Counted from the first letter of the stretch, positions 34,441-42,874 are shown. The stretch: DNA of 64,000 bases from Alphaproteobacteria bacterium (GCA_037200005.1 JBBCGY010000001.1:602416-666415), one strand, 5' to 3'. Notes: a model not told the origin generated them from the letters alone. Made by a program: numbers and translations.

Positions 34441-34486
34441 AACGGCGTTACCCGTATTCGGGAACGGCGCCAAGATTTGGTAATGT

Positions 34487-36181
34487 ATGACCCCGGTTTC
34501 CTATCCCTGGCTCACAAAATATCCGCCCGACGTCGACTGGGCGGCGGCGCTGGAGCCGATGCCGGTGACGCGGCTGCTCGACGACGCGGCGGCGAAATAC
34601 GGCGCGCGGCCCTGCCTCGATTTTCTCGATAAAAAATATAGTTATGCCGAGGTGGCGAAGCTGGTGGATCGCGCGGCGGCGGGATTGCAGAAGCTGGGCG
34701 TGGAGAAGGGCGCTCGCGTCGGGCTGTTCCTGCCCAACACGCCCTATTACGTCATCATGTATTTCGCGGTTCTCAAGATCGGCGGCGTGGTCGTCAATTT
34801 CAACCCGCTTTACGCCGACCGCGAAATCGAAAAGCAGATCAACGACAGCGGCTGCGCCGTCATGGTCACGCTCGATCTCGATATCATGTATGGCAAGCTT
34901 GCGAAAATGTTCGATCGCACATGCCTCAAGCGCATTGTCGTCTGCCGCATGGCCGGTATCCTGCCGCTGCTCAAGGCGCTGCTGTTTCCCATCGTCAAGT
35001 GCAAGGAAGTGGCGGACGTGCCTCGCGACGAACGGCATGTCCCGTTTCATCAATTGATCGCCAATAACGGCCATCCCGCGCCGGTCGCCATCGATCCGCG
35101 GCGCGATCTCGCGGTGCTGCAATATACCGGCGGCACCACCGGCATTCCCAAGGGGGCGGCGCTGACCCACGCCAATCTTACGATCAACACGCGGCAATCA
35201 TGCTTGTGGTTTCCCGGATTCCGGCTGGGCGAGGAAAAAATGCTGGCCGTGCTGCCGTTCTTCCATGTCTTCGCGCTGACCGCGGTGCTGAATGTCGGCA
35301 TCGCCATCGGCGCCGAGATCATCATGCTGCCGCGCTTCGAGCTTCAGCAGGCGGTCAAGACCATCCATCGCAAGCGGCCTACTTTATTCCCGGCCGTGCC
35401 GACGATCTACACCGCGATCAACCGCCTTAAGGGCCTTGGCAAATATAATTTGTCCTCGATCCGCTTCTGCATTTCCGGCGGTGCGGGCCTGCCGGTCGAG
35501 GTCAAGCGCGAATTCGAGAAATTGACCGGCTGCATTCTCGTCGAAGGCTATGGGCTGAGCGAAACCTCGCCCGTCGCGACCGCCAACCCCATCGCGGGAG
35601 AAAACAAGGAAGGCTCGATTGGGTTACCGCTGCCGGGCACGATCGTCGAAATCGTCAGCCTGGAGGATCGCAAAACCGTGCTGCCGGTGGGAGAGCGCGG
35701 CGAGCTATGCATTCGCGGGCCGCAGGTGATGGCATATTATTGGCATAACGAGGAAGAAACCGCGCTGGTGATGGAGCAGACGCCGGATGGGCCGCGCCTG
35801 CATACCGGCGATGTCGGTTATATGGATGACGAGGGCTATACCTATATCGTCGACCGTATCAAGGATATGATCAGCTGCAGCGGATTCAAGGTCTACCCGC
35901 GCCATGTCGAAGAGGCGATTTATCAGCATGACTGCGTCGAGGAATGCATCGTCGCCGGAATTCCCGACGCCTATCGCGGCCAGACGGTCAAGGCCTATAT
36001 CAAGCTGCGCGAAGGGCGGAGCCTGACCCGGGACGACCTGCTCGATTTCCTCAAGGATAAAATTTCGGCCATAGAAATGCCCAAGCATGTCGAGTTCCGA
36101 GACAAGCCGCTGCCCAAGACGCTGATCGGCAAACTGTCGCGGAAATTATTGCTGGAAGAAGAAGCGGCGAAGCAGGCTTGA
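34487..36181 (+). CDS. fadD: Long-chain fatty-acid--CoA ligase
   Basis: A 564-residue member of the AMP-forming adenylate enzymes, which activates fatty acids to acyl-CoA through an acyl-AMP (EC 6.2.1.3), usually at the inner membrane. The P-loop-like motif YTGGTTGIPKG begins at residue 213. Further motifs are GYGLSET (substrate/adenine contact), LHTGDVGYMDDEGY (the Asp binds the ribose), VDRIKDMI with the hinge, and a C-terminal Lys in LPKTLIGKLSRK. The size and order match FadD-type enzymes rather than short-chain acetyl-CoA synthetases. The ATG at 34487 is only 46 bases after the stop of the giant gene, with a weak GGCG...CGCC hairpin between and no T-run, so read-through is possible. The exact chain length is not shown by the sequence. 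Confidence 0.92.
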   Translation: MTPVSYPWLTKYPPDVDWAAALEPMPVTRLLDDAAAKYGARPCLDFLDKKYSYAEVAKLVDRAAAGLQKLGVEKGARVGLFLPNTPYYVIMYFAVLKIGGVVVNFNPLYADREIEKQINDSGCAVMVTLDLDIMYGKLAKMFDRTCLKRIVVCRMAGILPLLKALLFPIVKCKEVADVPRDERHVPFHQLIANNGHPAPVAIDPRRDLAVLQYTGGTTGIPKGAALTHANLTINTRQSCLWFPGFRLGEEKMLAVLPFFHVFALTAVLNVGIAIGAEIIMLPRFELQQAVKTIHRKRPTLFPAVPTIYTAINRLKGLGKYNLSSIRFCISGGAGLPVEVKREFEKLTGCILVEGYGLSETSPVATANPIAGENKEGSIGLPLPGTIVEIVSLEDRKTVLPVGERGELCIRGPQVMAYYWHNEEETALVMEQTPDGPRLHTGDVGYMDDEGYTYIVDRIKDMISCSGFKVYPRHVEEAIYQHDCVEECIVAGIPDAYRGQTVKAYIKLREGRSLTRDDLLDFLKDKISAIEMPKHVEFRDKPLPKTLIGKLSRKLLLEEEAAKQA

Positions 36182-36182
36182 G

Positions 36183-36458
36183 CTATTTGTTGTCAAGCAT
36201 GGCTTCATCCCGGGCAGTTTCCGAAGCCGCCCGGTTCCGCACGGTTTCGATCAATCCCGCGATCCAGCAGCCGGGGCCGCCGCGCATCAGGATGATGGCG
36301 GCGGGAAACAACAGCAGCGACGGCCACAGCATGTCGAACCAGTAAATCCCGCCCGCTATCGCCGCCGCGGCCAGCGCGCCGCGCAGCAGATGTTCGGTAA
36401 TGGAGGCGCTGCATCGCTTCATGGATATCAATCTATCCATTGATCGTGAAGAATTCAT
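36183..36458 (-). CDS. Small membrane protein (91 residues)
   Basis: The start is the ATG at 36458, whose last bases overlap the stop of the WD40-like gene (ATGA), a clear sign of translational coupling. The frame stays open upstream for 96 codons, but that part reads as a shadow of the WD40-like gene. The product has two hydrophobic segments (about residues 23-40 and 44-58), then GGPGCWIAGLIETVRNR and an acidic tail. The Gly-Cys-Trp stretch resembles the end of small YgaP/DUF2892-like membrane proteins, but the likeness is weak and I assign no function. It is last in the putative operon headed by the CobW-like gene, and its stop lies next to the convergent fadD stop. Confidence 0.6.
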   Translation of the reverse strand: MNSSRSMDRLISMKRCSASITEHLLRGALAAAAIAGGIYWFDMLWPSLLLFPAAIILMRGGPGCWIAGLIETVRNRAASETARDEAMLDNK

Positions 36459-37501
36459 TGCTTCACCGCGTTCGCCACGCTGTCGATCGTGAACAGCATC
36501 AGATAGCCGCTTTCGAGCGCGGCGAAAAGGCAGGTGCCCGCGCTGTTCCAGGCAAGGCCGGTGACGGCGCTGCCTTGTTCGGCGACGGGGGGATGAATCA
36601 TGACGGCAGGGCGTCCGTCCGTCGGCGCGAGCTCGATCATGCCGTCCTGAGAGCCGATGGCGACGATATCGTCTTTCGGATGCGGCGCGACCTCGCTGGC
36701 CAGCATGCCGCGATCCGTGCCGATCGCGATCGGCGCTTTGCCCCATGGCCCGCCGCCGAAGAACGGCCAGCCTATCGCCTGCGCCGCACCCGAAGTGAAC
36801 AGATATCTGCCGCGCGGCGAGAAACGCATGGCGCTGATTTTTCCGGCATAGCCCTGCATTCGCATTTCATTCATGTCGGCAAGCCGCCAGCCATGCAGCG
36901 CGCTTTCCTGCATCGCGGTCATGACAATTTTGCCGTCGGGATGCCAGGCGACCGCGAGATGCGAGCCTTTCCAGGGCAGGACGACCGGCTTTTGTTCCTT
37001 GGCGTTCGTCCACCAGAGACTGACGCCGTTCAGGTGACTCGCCGCCAGGCGCTTGCCGTTGGGGCTGAACGCCATGCCGCCGATGCTGCCGGGATGCAAG
37101 AGCGGTGCGCCGAGCGGCTGGCCGCCGCCGTCGAGAAGCTGGATGTTTTTTCCATAGGCCGCGGCGATAATGCCGCCATCGGGATCGGCGGCGGCATGGT
37201 CGATCCATTTGCCTTTTTGCCGGAAGAGATTTTTCGGCTCGCTGTCGTTGCCGACGCGCACGACGCTGCCGTCGTCGCCGCCGGAAATAAAATCATCGCC
37301 GCAGGCGGCGAGACTCAGGCTGATGCCGTCATGAGCATGGATCAATGAAGGTTCCTGCGGCCCATCATCCGCCGCCAGAAGCGCAAGCCTGCCGTCGCCC
37401 AGCGCGGCGGCAAGCCTCGTGCCGGAGGCGTTCGCCGTCAGCGCGTTGACGCGGACGCCGAGATTCCATTGCTGCGCTATAGCGGAGGGGGGATTATGCA
37501 T
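36455..37501 (-). CDS. WD40-repeat-like beta-propeller protein
   Basis: A 348-residue protein without a signal peptide. It shows several WD40-like units: NALTANASGTRLAAALGDGRL, SIGGMAFSPNGKRLAASH, HLAVAWHPDGKIVMTA, ISAMRFSPRGRYLFTSG and VTGLAWNSAGTCLFAAL, each a x-x-F/W-x-P-x-G-x-x-L pattern ending a blade. About six or seven blades would fit the length. Such proteins act as protein-binding scaffolds. It lies 30 bases after a small membrane-protein gene and downstream of the CobW-like metal GTPase; my recollection is that WD40-like genes often neighbour COG0523 genes in alphaproteobacteria, which would suggest a link to zinc homeostasis, but nothing in the protein itself binds metal. The start lacks a clear ribosome-binding site. 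Confidence 0.8.
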   Translation of the reverse strand: MHNPPSAIAQQWNLGVRVNALTANASGTRLAAALGDGRLALLAADDGPQEPSLIHAHDGISLSLAACGDDFISGGDDGSVVRVGNDSEPKNLFRQKGKWIDHAAADPDGGIIAAAYGKNIQLLDGGGQPLGAPLLHPGSIGGMAFSPNGKRLAASHLNGVSLWWTNAKEQKPVVLPWKGSHLAVAWHPDGKIVMTAMQESALHGWRLADMNEMRMQGYAGKISAMRFSPRGRYLFTSGAAQAIGWPFFGGGPWGKAPIAIGTDRGMLASEVAPHPKDDIVAIGSQDGMIELAPTDGRPAVMIHPPVAEQGSAVTGLAWNSAGTCLFAALESGYLMLFTIDSVANAVKQ

Positions 37502-37531
37502 GGCGCAGGGGCCGAGTTCGCGAATACCGGA

Positions 37532-37897
37532 TTATGGCGCCAGATGGCAAAAGCCGCGCCGCAATCCCTCGATCATCGTTCCCTTAAGGCGGCCTCCGAA
37601 GCATTCGGAATCCCAATCATGAATGACCTCTTCGCTTCCGTCGCCGTACCGGCACGTTACCTTGGTGGCCTGGCCGGTTTCGAGAGCCGCTATTTGCCGT
37701 TCAACGGGCTGGTTGTTTAACTGGCGGATATTATCCGCATTTTCGGTATGGCGGTAAGCGCCATAACCAACCAGTGCCGCCACGGTCCCGACGACGGCTA
37801 GAGGACGTACCGCCTTCTTTGCGGCAGCGCGAAAGAGCGCATTCTTTAATGTTTTTGAAACGGAAGAGAGTGATGGAGTTTCAATATGGTTCGACAT
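37532..37897 (-). CDS. Hypothetical single-pass membrane protein
   Basis: A 121-residue product. A good ribosome-binding site (AAGGA, 7 bases before the ATG) supports the start at 37897. A basic N-terminal stretch is followed by one hydrophobic helix (about residues 30-46, VRPLAVVGTVAALVGYGAY), then a short soluble part with Cys residues in VTCRYGDGSEE, DSECFGG and RGFCHLAP. The topology suggests an inner-membrane anchor with a small periplasmic domain that could hold a disulfide or a metal. It sits between the CobW-like GTPase gene (106 bases upstream) and the WD40-like gene (30 bases downstream), all in the same direction. I do not recognise the family. Confidence 0.6.
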   Translation of the reverse strand: MSNHIETPSLSSVSKTLKNALFRAAAKKAVRPLAVVGTVAALVGYGAYRHTENADNIRQLNNQPVERQIAALETGQATKVTCRYGDGSEEVIHDWDSECFGGRLKGTMIEGLRRGFCHLAP

Positions 37898-38003
37898 GGA
37901 GATATCCTTGATTTATATGGAATGACCGCGCCGAGCCTAGCCGGAAAACCGGAAAAATAAAAGAACGAATTGGCCCGGCTTATTGGCGGTGGCGCAGCCG
38001 CTT

Positions 38004-39098
38004 CTATGCGGCGCAACCCGCGAATCCGCTGCGCAGAGCGGCTTCGTCGAGTTCGCGGCCGATGAAGACCATGCGGCTGGATTTTTTCTCGCCTTCGCGC
38101 CATGGCCCGAGCGGGCTGCCGTCGAGCATCATATGTACGCCCTGCATCGCCATGCGGTTGGGATTGTCCTTGAAATGCAGGATGCCTTTATAGCGCAAAA
38201 GATCGGGCCCTTTGGAGGCGCGCAGCTCGCCCATCCATTCGTCGAACTTCGCCGCGTCGAGCGGCTTGTCTTCGTTCAGGGAAAGACTGGCGATCTTGCT
38301 GTCATGGATCGGATTCGCGTCGTGCTCATGATCGTGATGATGATCGTGCCCGCAATGTTCGTCGTGCACATGGCCATGCGCACAATGCTCGTCATGCACA
38401 TGGTCGTGGCCGCAATGTTCGTCATGCACGTGATCGTGATCATGATGATGGCCGGATTCGAGAAATTCCGGCATCCGGGCGAGAATGCGCTCGAGGTCGA
38501 AGCTTCCCTGGTCGAGAATTTGATCGAGCGGCACCTGGCACCGTTCGGTGCGGATGATCTTGGCAAAGGCGTTGATCCTGCGGATCGCGCTTTCGACGGC
38601 TTGGAGCTCGCCGGGCGTCACCAGATCGGTCTTGTTGAGCAAAACGATGTCGGCGAAGGCGATTTGCTCTTCCGCTTCCTGGCTGTCCTTGAGCCGCAGC
38701 GGCAGATGGCGCGCGTCGGCGACCGCCACGATGCTGTCGAGCGCGGCGCGCGCGGCGACGTCCGGATCGGCGAAAAAGGTTTGTGCGACGGGCGCGGGAG
38801 CGGCAAGACCGGTGGTTTCCAGCAGAATGCCGTCGAATTTCTGCGAACGCTTCATCAGACCGCCGAGAACGCGGATCAAATCGCCGCGCACGGTGCAGCA
38901 GACGCAGCCGTTATTCATCTCGAAGATTTCCTCGTCGCTGTCGACGATCAGATCGTTGTCGATGCCGATTTCCCCGAACTCATTGACGATGACGGCGTAT
39001 TTCTTGCCGTGCTGCTCAGAAAGGATGCGGTTGAGGAGCGTCGTCTTCCCCGCGCCGAGATAGCCGGTCAGAACGGTAACGGGTGTTTTCGCCTGCAT
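38004..39098 (-). CDS. COG0523/CobW-family GTPase with histidine-rich metal-binding region
   Basis: A 364-residue G3E GTPase. Walker A is GYLGAGKTT (12-20), the metal-binding CxCC motif is CVCC (65-68), the switch region reads [10 protein letters not shown], and the guanine-specificity motif is NKTD (156-159). Residues 218-266 are extremely His/Asp-rich, with three VHDEHC units in tandem. The C-terminal CobW_C domain follows ([19 protein letters not shown]). Family members deliver metals, mainly zinc, to client enzymes; the His-rich loop favours a zinc role over cobalamin synthesis, since no cobalamin genes are near. An AAGGA site 7 bases before the ATG supports the start. It heads a probable four-gene operon and is divergent from the SNase-like gene. 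No clear Zur box was found upstream. Confidence 0.9.
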   Translation of the reverse strand: MQAKTPVTVLTGYLGAGKTTLLNRILSEQHGKKYAVIVNEFGEIGIDNDLIVDSDEEIFEMNNGCVCCTVRGDLIRVLGGLMKRSQKFDGILLETTGLAAPAPVAQTFFADPDVAARAALDSIVAVADARHLPLRLKDSQEAEEQIAFADIVLLNKTDLVTPGELQAVESAIRRINAFAKIIRTERCQVPLDQILDQGSFDLERILARMPEFLESGHHHDHDHVHDEHCGHDHVHDEHCAHGHVHDEHCGHDHHHDHEHDANPIHDSKIASLSLNEDKPLDAAKFDEWMGELRASKGPDLLRYKGILHFKDNPNRMAMQGVHMMLDGSPLGPWREGEKKSSRMVFIGRELDEAALRSGFAGCAA

Positions 39099-39260
39099 AT
39101 TTCTATCCTTGCTGGTACCTGTCGCGCGGCCGCGCTTATGCAGCCCTTATAGGTTTATCCTGCAAATGCCGCCATGGTTAATATGGTGATGCGATACAGG
39201 ATTTTAATAGCTCGCCACCGGAAAATCGCGTATTTTGCAAAAAACCATAGGGATCATAAC

Positions 39261-39953
39261 GTGAAATACGCCGTTCGTAAAATCCTGCTTTTGCCGGTCG
39301 CGTTACTCTGGATCGCGCCTGCTTTTGCCTTCGTCGATGACGCGCCGTTGCCGAAAAGCGCGCCGCGCATCAAGGTTTTACAGCAGAAGCTTGACGAAGA
39401 GGAAGCCCGCGGTAACCGCGTCGTTACCGGAACCGCGAGAATCATCGATGCGGAAAGAATCAAAATCGGCGATACCGAGGTCCGGCTGTTCGGCATCATC
39501 ATGCCCCAGTTCGGCGCGCCCTATGGCATCGAGGCCCGCGCGGCGCTGGAGCGCGGCATGGCCGGCGGCGGCGTAAGCTGCCAAGTGATGGAGCGCGACC
39601 GGAATTTCCATTTACCTCGCCATATGCGGCACCGACAAAACCAGCGATATCGGCCTTTCCCTGTTGCAGCAGGGCGTAGCGACCGTTGCCCGGGGCACGG
39701 TGCAGCAGACCGATTACGCCGGCCCTTATCTGGCGGCCGAGAGCAAGGCCAAGGAGCAAAAGGTAGGCATGTGGGCGCCCCCAGCCCCGGCCGCCGAGGC
39801 CGAGAAGCCCGCTATGGCCGCTTCTGCCGCCACTGCGTCGGCATCCGCCGCCCAGCCGCCCGCCGAAACGCCGAAAACTTCGGTCGCGAATGTCCCGGCA
39901 GCCGCGCCGCCCAAGTCCGAGGTTGCCGCCGCCGACAAAGTCGGCAAAAATGA
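39261..39953 (+). CDS. SNase-like secreted protein, 5' part (frame breaks near 39600)
   Basis: A GTG start at 39261 is preferred: AGGGA lies 7 bases upstream and it opens a clean signal peptide (KYAVRKILLLPVALLWIAP, cut after AFA). An in-frame ATG 29 codons earlier would bury that signal. After a short linker comes the first half of a staphylococcal-nuclease-like fold: VVTGTARIIDAERIKIG, RLFGIIMPQFG, then ARAALERGM. Near 39600 the sensible protein jumps to the frame of the next entry; the rest of this frame (to 39953) is Arg-rich nonsense. Removing one base in the run around 39605 restores a continuous protein. The normal SNase catalytic Asp/Arg/Glu set is not complete, as IDAERI replaces the usual D-G-D-T. 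It diverges from the CobW-like gene. Confidence 0.6.
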   Translation: MKYAVRKILLLPVALLWIAPAFAFVDDAPLPKSAPRIKVLQQKLDEEEARGNRVVTGTARIIDAERIKIGDTEVRLFGIIMPQFGAPYGIEARAALERGMAGGGVSCQVMERDRNFHLPRHMRHRQNQRYRPFPVAAGRSDRCPGHGAADRLRRPLSGGREQGQGAKGRHVGAPSPGRRGREARYGRFCRHCVGIRRPAARRNAENFGRECPGSRAAQVRGCRRRQSRQK

Positions 39954-41244
39954 TGTGTCCGACAAAGTCGGCAAAGATGACGCCGCCGACAAGGGAAGCA
40001 AAGATGTCGCCAGAGAGGCCAAGGATTCTCATATCAAGGACGGCAAGGACAAGAATGTTCCCGCCGCCGAAGAAGAAGTCATCGCCGATTCGTATATATC
40101 CGCCAACGCCGCCGTTTCGCCTCAGGAGCAGAACATGATGATCAGCTTGATGTGGTTTGCCGCTCTGGTTCCGGCCATGGCGATAATTTTGTTCGCGCTG
40201 GGGCAGATCGCGCTGCGCCGTTATGAGTATCGCAAGGAACGGCAGATTCTCGCGGCGGCGCTGCGCGGCGAGCTTATGGCCGCCAGGGCGATCTGCGCCA
40301 CGCGGGCGGACATGATGGGCCAGGATTCCGATCCGGCGGCGGCGAGCGCCAAGATGGCGGCCATGTGGCCGCGCCTGCGCTCGGCGGTCTATCAGGCGCA
40401 TGTCGGGCGCATCGGCCTGCTCGGCGCCGATCTTGCGCGGAAGCTGACCTCGCTCTACGGCCAGTTTTCCGATTACGCGCAATATCACGCGCCGCGCGCG
40501 GAAGGGCAGGGACAAAGAGGCGACGCCGCCAATATGCGGGAAACCTTGTTCACGCTCATCGATCATATCGAGGAAACGCTCGGCAATCTGCAACGCGTGG
40601 AAGTGACCGGCGTGGTGCCCCCGATGCTGCAGGGGGCGCGGCGCGTGGGCGCGGCGGCATTCCGCAGGGCGATCATTCCCACCGACAAGGAAATGGAACG
40701 CCTGGAATATGTCGAGGTCGAGATCGTCGAGGAGCCGGCGCAGGCGGAAGCGAAATCCGAGCCTGAAAAGCCTCAGCCGGAAAAGCTTCAGAATGCCGGG
40801 ACGGCTGTTCCTCCCGCCGGACAAACCGCCGCATCGGAAAGCCTGAAATCGCCGGATGGCGCTTCGGACGGAAAAGCAATCGAGGACCAAAAATCGCCGA
40901 GCGAAAAGACGGACGAAAAAATCGCCAGCGCCACGGCGGCGCTCGCCAGCGTCATCGAAGACGGCGAAGCTTTGAAGGACGCTTTGAAGACTGGGATCGA
41001 GACCGCCGCAAAGGATGAGTCCAAGGCCGAGGGCAAAAACGCCGATATCGTAACGTCCCTGAAGCAGTCCGAGTTGAAGCTGGAAGAAAAAATCAAAGCC
41101 GATGCCGTATCGGAAAAATCGGACGCCCCGGTTAAATCAAAATCCGAGGCCAAGCCCGATGCCAAGACGGTTTCCGAGCCGGAGCCGAAGCCGGAATATT
41201 ACGATTTCCGCAGCCAGGCGGTGAACATCGCCAAGACGGGTTAG
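39664..41244 (+). CDS. SNase-like/membrane protein, 3' part: end of nuclease fold, membrane helix, Ala/Lys/Glu-rich tail
   Basis: Most likely the continuation of the gene starting at 39261, joined by a +1 shift near 39605; the joined frame reads IYLAICGTDKTSDIGLSLLQQG, of which the end of an SNase domain (LLQQGVATV, then YLAAESKAKEQKVGMW) is visible here. The nominal start at 39664 is a TTG with no ribosome-binding site. After that come a Pro/Ala-rich linker, a Lys/Asp-rich repeat (DKVGKNDVSDKVGKDD), one membrane helix (LMWFAALVPAMAIILFALG), a helical domain of about 150 residues with RRYEYRKERQILAAAL, and a long charged low-complexity tail. The whole joined protein would be about 660 residues, with a periplasmic nuclease-like domain and a cytoplasmic helical part. 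Its function is unknown. Confidence 0.6.
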   Translation: MQQGVATVARGTVQQTDYAGPYLAAESKAKEQKVGMWAPPAPAAEAEKPAMAASAATASASAAQPPAETPKTSVANVPAAAPPKSEVAAADKVGKNDVSDKVGKDDAADKGSKDVAREAKDSHIKDGKDKNVPAAEEEVIADSYISANAAVSPQEQNMMISLMWFAALVPAMAIILFALGQIALRRYEYRKERQILAAALRGELMAARAICATRADMMGQDSDPAAASAKMAAMWPRLRSAVYQAHVGRIGLLGADLARKLTSLYGQFSDYAQYHAPRAEGQGQRGDAANMRETLFTLIDHIEETLGNLQRVEVTGVVPPMLQGARRVGAAAFRRAIIPTDKEMERLEYVEVEIVEEPAQAEAKSEPEKPQPEKLQNAGTAVPPAGQTAASESLKSPDGASDGKAIEDQKSPSEKTDEKIASATAALASVIEDGEALKDALKTGIETAAKDESKAEGKNADIVTSLKQSELKLEEKIKADAVSEKSDAPVKSKSEAKPDAKTVSEPEPKPEYYDFRSQAVNIAKTG

Positions 41245-41274
41245 CTCGCGGGCGCACCCGCAGAGTGCAGAAAA

Positions 41275-41838
41275 ATGAGCAAAGCCTTCACGAAAGAAAG
41301 CGACGCGGGCGACGATGCGGCGGAGCTTGACGAGCCCGACGCGCTTCCCGCCGGCCGCAAGAATTACATGACGCCGCGCGGCTTCGCGGCGATGCAGGAC
41401 GAATTGCGAATCCTGCTGCGCGAAGAACGTCCGAAGATCGTCGAAATCGTCTCATGGGCGGCGGGCAATGGCGACCGTTCGGAAAACGGCGATTATATAT
41501 ACGGCAAGAAAAGGCTGCGCGAGATCGACCGGCGCGTCCGGCATCTCACCAAAAGGCTGGAGAGCGCCGAGGTCGTCGATCCCCGGATGCAGAAAAACCG
41601 CGACCGGGTATTTTTCGGCGCGACCGTAAGCTATGCGCGCGAAAACGGGGAGGAGCGCACGGTCACGCTGACCGGCATGGACGAAGCCGATCTGGCGGCG
41701 GGAAAAATCAGCTGGATTTCTCCCGTGGCGCAAGCCCTGCTGAAACGCGGCGTCGGCGATATGGCGACGTTCCGCACCCCCGCGGGCGAAGAGGCCGTCG
41801 AAATCCTGTCGATTGAATATGAAGCGGCGGAAGATTGA
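41275..41838 (+). CDS. greB: Transcription elongation factor GreB
   Basis: GreB enters the secondary channel of RNA polymerase and stimulates cleavage of backtracked transcripts. The 187-residue protein has an acidic N-terminal extension of about 27 residues, then the coiled-coil domain starting NYMTPRGFAAMQDEL and carrying the GreB signature GDRSENGDYIYGKKRLREIDRR. The FKBP-like C-terminal domain follows (VFFGATVSYARENGEE, then ISPVAQALLKRGVGD). The YIYGKKRLREIDRR stretch distinguishes GreB from GreA. The acidic extension before the normal start is longer than usual. It lies 30 bases after the SNase-like/membrane gene on the same strand and ends close to the convergent RNase III-like gene. 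Confidence 0.93.
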   Translation: MSKAFTKESDAGDDAAELDEPDALPAGRKNYMTPRGFAAMQDELRILLREERPKIVEIVSWAAGNGDRSENGDYIYGKKRLREIDRRVRHLTKRLESAEVVDPRMQKNRDRVFFGATVSYARENGEERTVTLTGMDEADLAAGKISWISPVAQALLKRGVGDMATFRTPAGEEAVEILSIEYEAAED

Positions 41839-41866
41839 GTTCGACCGCACTTCCGCAAGAGACGCG

Positions 41867-42874
41867 TCAGGTCGGCTGGTGCTTGAGAGCCGTTGCCGCG
41901 CTTGCCGAGGCGTCAGCGGCGGGGCGTGTTATCTCGGGTGCAGCGGGAGCTATGCTGTTCAATATCGGTTGCCACATGCGGCGGACGCAAGCGTAGGCTT
42001 TTTCGGGATCGCTCCGGTAAAGCTGCGCGGCCATCATTGCGAGAAATTTTTGTGTATTGGAGGGATCGTCGGCGATGGCGTCGATTTTTTCCATAAGAGG
42101 GTCGTCCGGATCATACGTGCCGGAGCCGATCCTCTTGACCCTTAGCCCGATCTGACTCATGGCGCCTGGGCTTGTGAGGCGTTTTATTTTTTCGTGAAGC
42201 TCTGGGGTGGATGCTGCGGGGAAAAGATCGATCAATTTGTCGGTCAACGCAAATGCTATGATTCTTTCACCCAGGAATTCCGATTTCATATATTGGAGGG
42301 CCGCCCACCGCTCCCGCGTTATGCCCTGCGATTCAGCCCAGGCAGCCATTAATTCCTCATGATCGGGCAGCCGGGGCAGAGGGCTGTCCTGATTCTTGAA
42401 TTCCTGCCAATGCATGCGCAGAAAGACCTTGGCCGCGCCCATACCGCCATCGCGATAGAGCGCGCCGATCAAGGCTTCGGCCGCGTCGGCGAACACATGA
42501 TAGCTGCCGACGTCGGTGTCTGGAGCGTACTGGGATGGGTGGATGTGGTTTCCCACGCTCATCAAGCTGTCGAGCTCAAGATCCAGGGCGATACATTTAA
42601 GACGGTAATTGGAGATACAATGCTTGTACTGCTTTTCGAATTTGACGGATGAAAGCCATGGCGAAGTTTCGATTGTCTCGGATGCGACTGCCAGATTGAG
42701 AACCCTGTCGCCCAGGAATTCCAACTTCTGGAAAGCCGTACCGTTTTGCCGTGCGCGGTGATGGGAGGAATGAACCAGCGCATCCGCCAAAAGCTGGTGG
42801 TCGGCGAAGCGATGGCGGTGATGGACGCCAGCGCTTCGATCTTGTCCTTCGGAAAGACCATCGTCTTCAGCCAT
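41867..42874 (-). CDS. Tandem RNase III-like protein without dsRNA-binding domain; 5' end probably frameshifted
   Basis: A 335-residue protein with two RNase III-like regions. The first (about 22-155) has HRFADHQLLADALVHSS, LEFLGDRVLNLAV and ADAAEALIGALYRDGG; catalytic acids E52, D56, D130 and E133 are all in place. The second (about 190-305) has SEFLGERIIAFAL, TPELHEKIKRL and FLAMMAAQLYRSDPEKA, but two of the four acids are lost (K276, A279) and one Asp is Glu (E203). No dsRNA-binding domain follows. This suggests an internal pseudo-dimer with one active centre. Upstream in another frame, from an ATG at 42891, the sequence reads FPKDKIEALASIT, a normal RNase III N-terminus; one missing base near 42806 would join it. 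The RNase P RNA gene lies just upstream on the same strand. Confidence 0.7.
   Translation of the reverse strand: MAEDDGLSEGQDRSAGVHHRHRFADHQLLADALVHSSHHRARQNGTAFQKLEFLGDRVLNLAVASETIETSPWLSSVKFEKQYKHCISNYRLKCIALDLELDSLMSVGNHIHPSQYAPDTDVGSYHVFADAAEALIGALYRDGGMGAAKVFLRMHWQEFKNQDSPLPRLPDHEELMAAWAESQGITRERWAALQYMKSEFLGERIIAFALTDKLIDLFPAASTPELHEKIKRLTSPGAMSQIGLRVKRIGSGTYDPDDPLMEKIDAIADDPSNTQKFLAMMAAQLYRSDPEKAYACVRRMWQPILNSIAPAAPEITRPAADASASAATALKHQPT

Noticed and set aside
5065-34440. A prophage tail-fibre gene
   Set aside because: No capsid, tail, integrase or lysis genes lie on either side; the flanks are uppP and fadD, and the N-terminus is pilin-like.
36459-36746. A longer N-terminus for the small membrane protein at 36183-36458
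   Set aside because: The extra 96 codons are an Arg-rich shadow of the WD40-like gene; the ATGA overlap at 36455-36458 gives a natural start.
39099-39260. A Zur operator between the CobW-like gene and the SNase-like gene
   Set aside because: No GTTATA-N-TATAAC-like palindrome could be found; only short AT-rich stretches are present.
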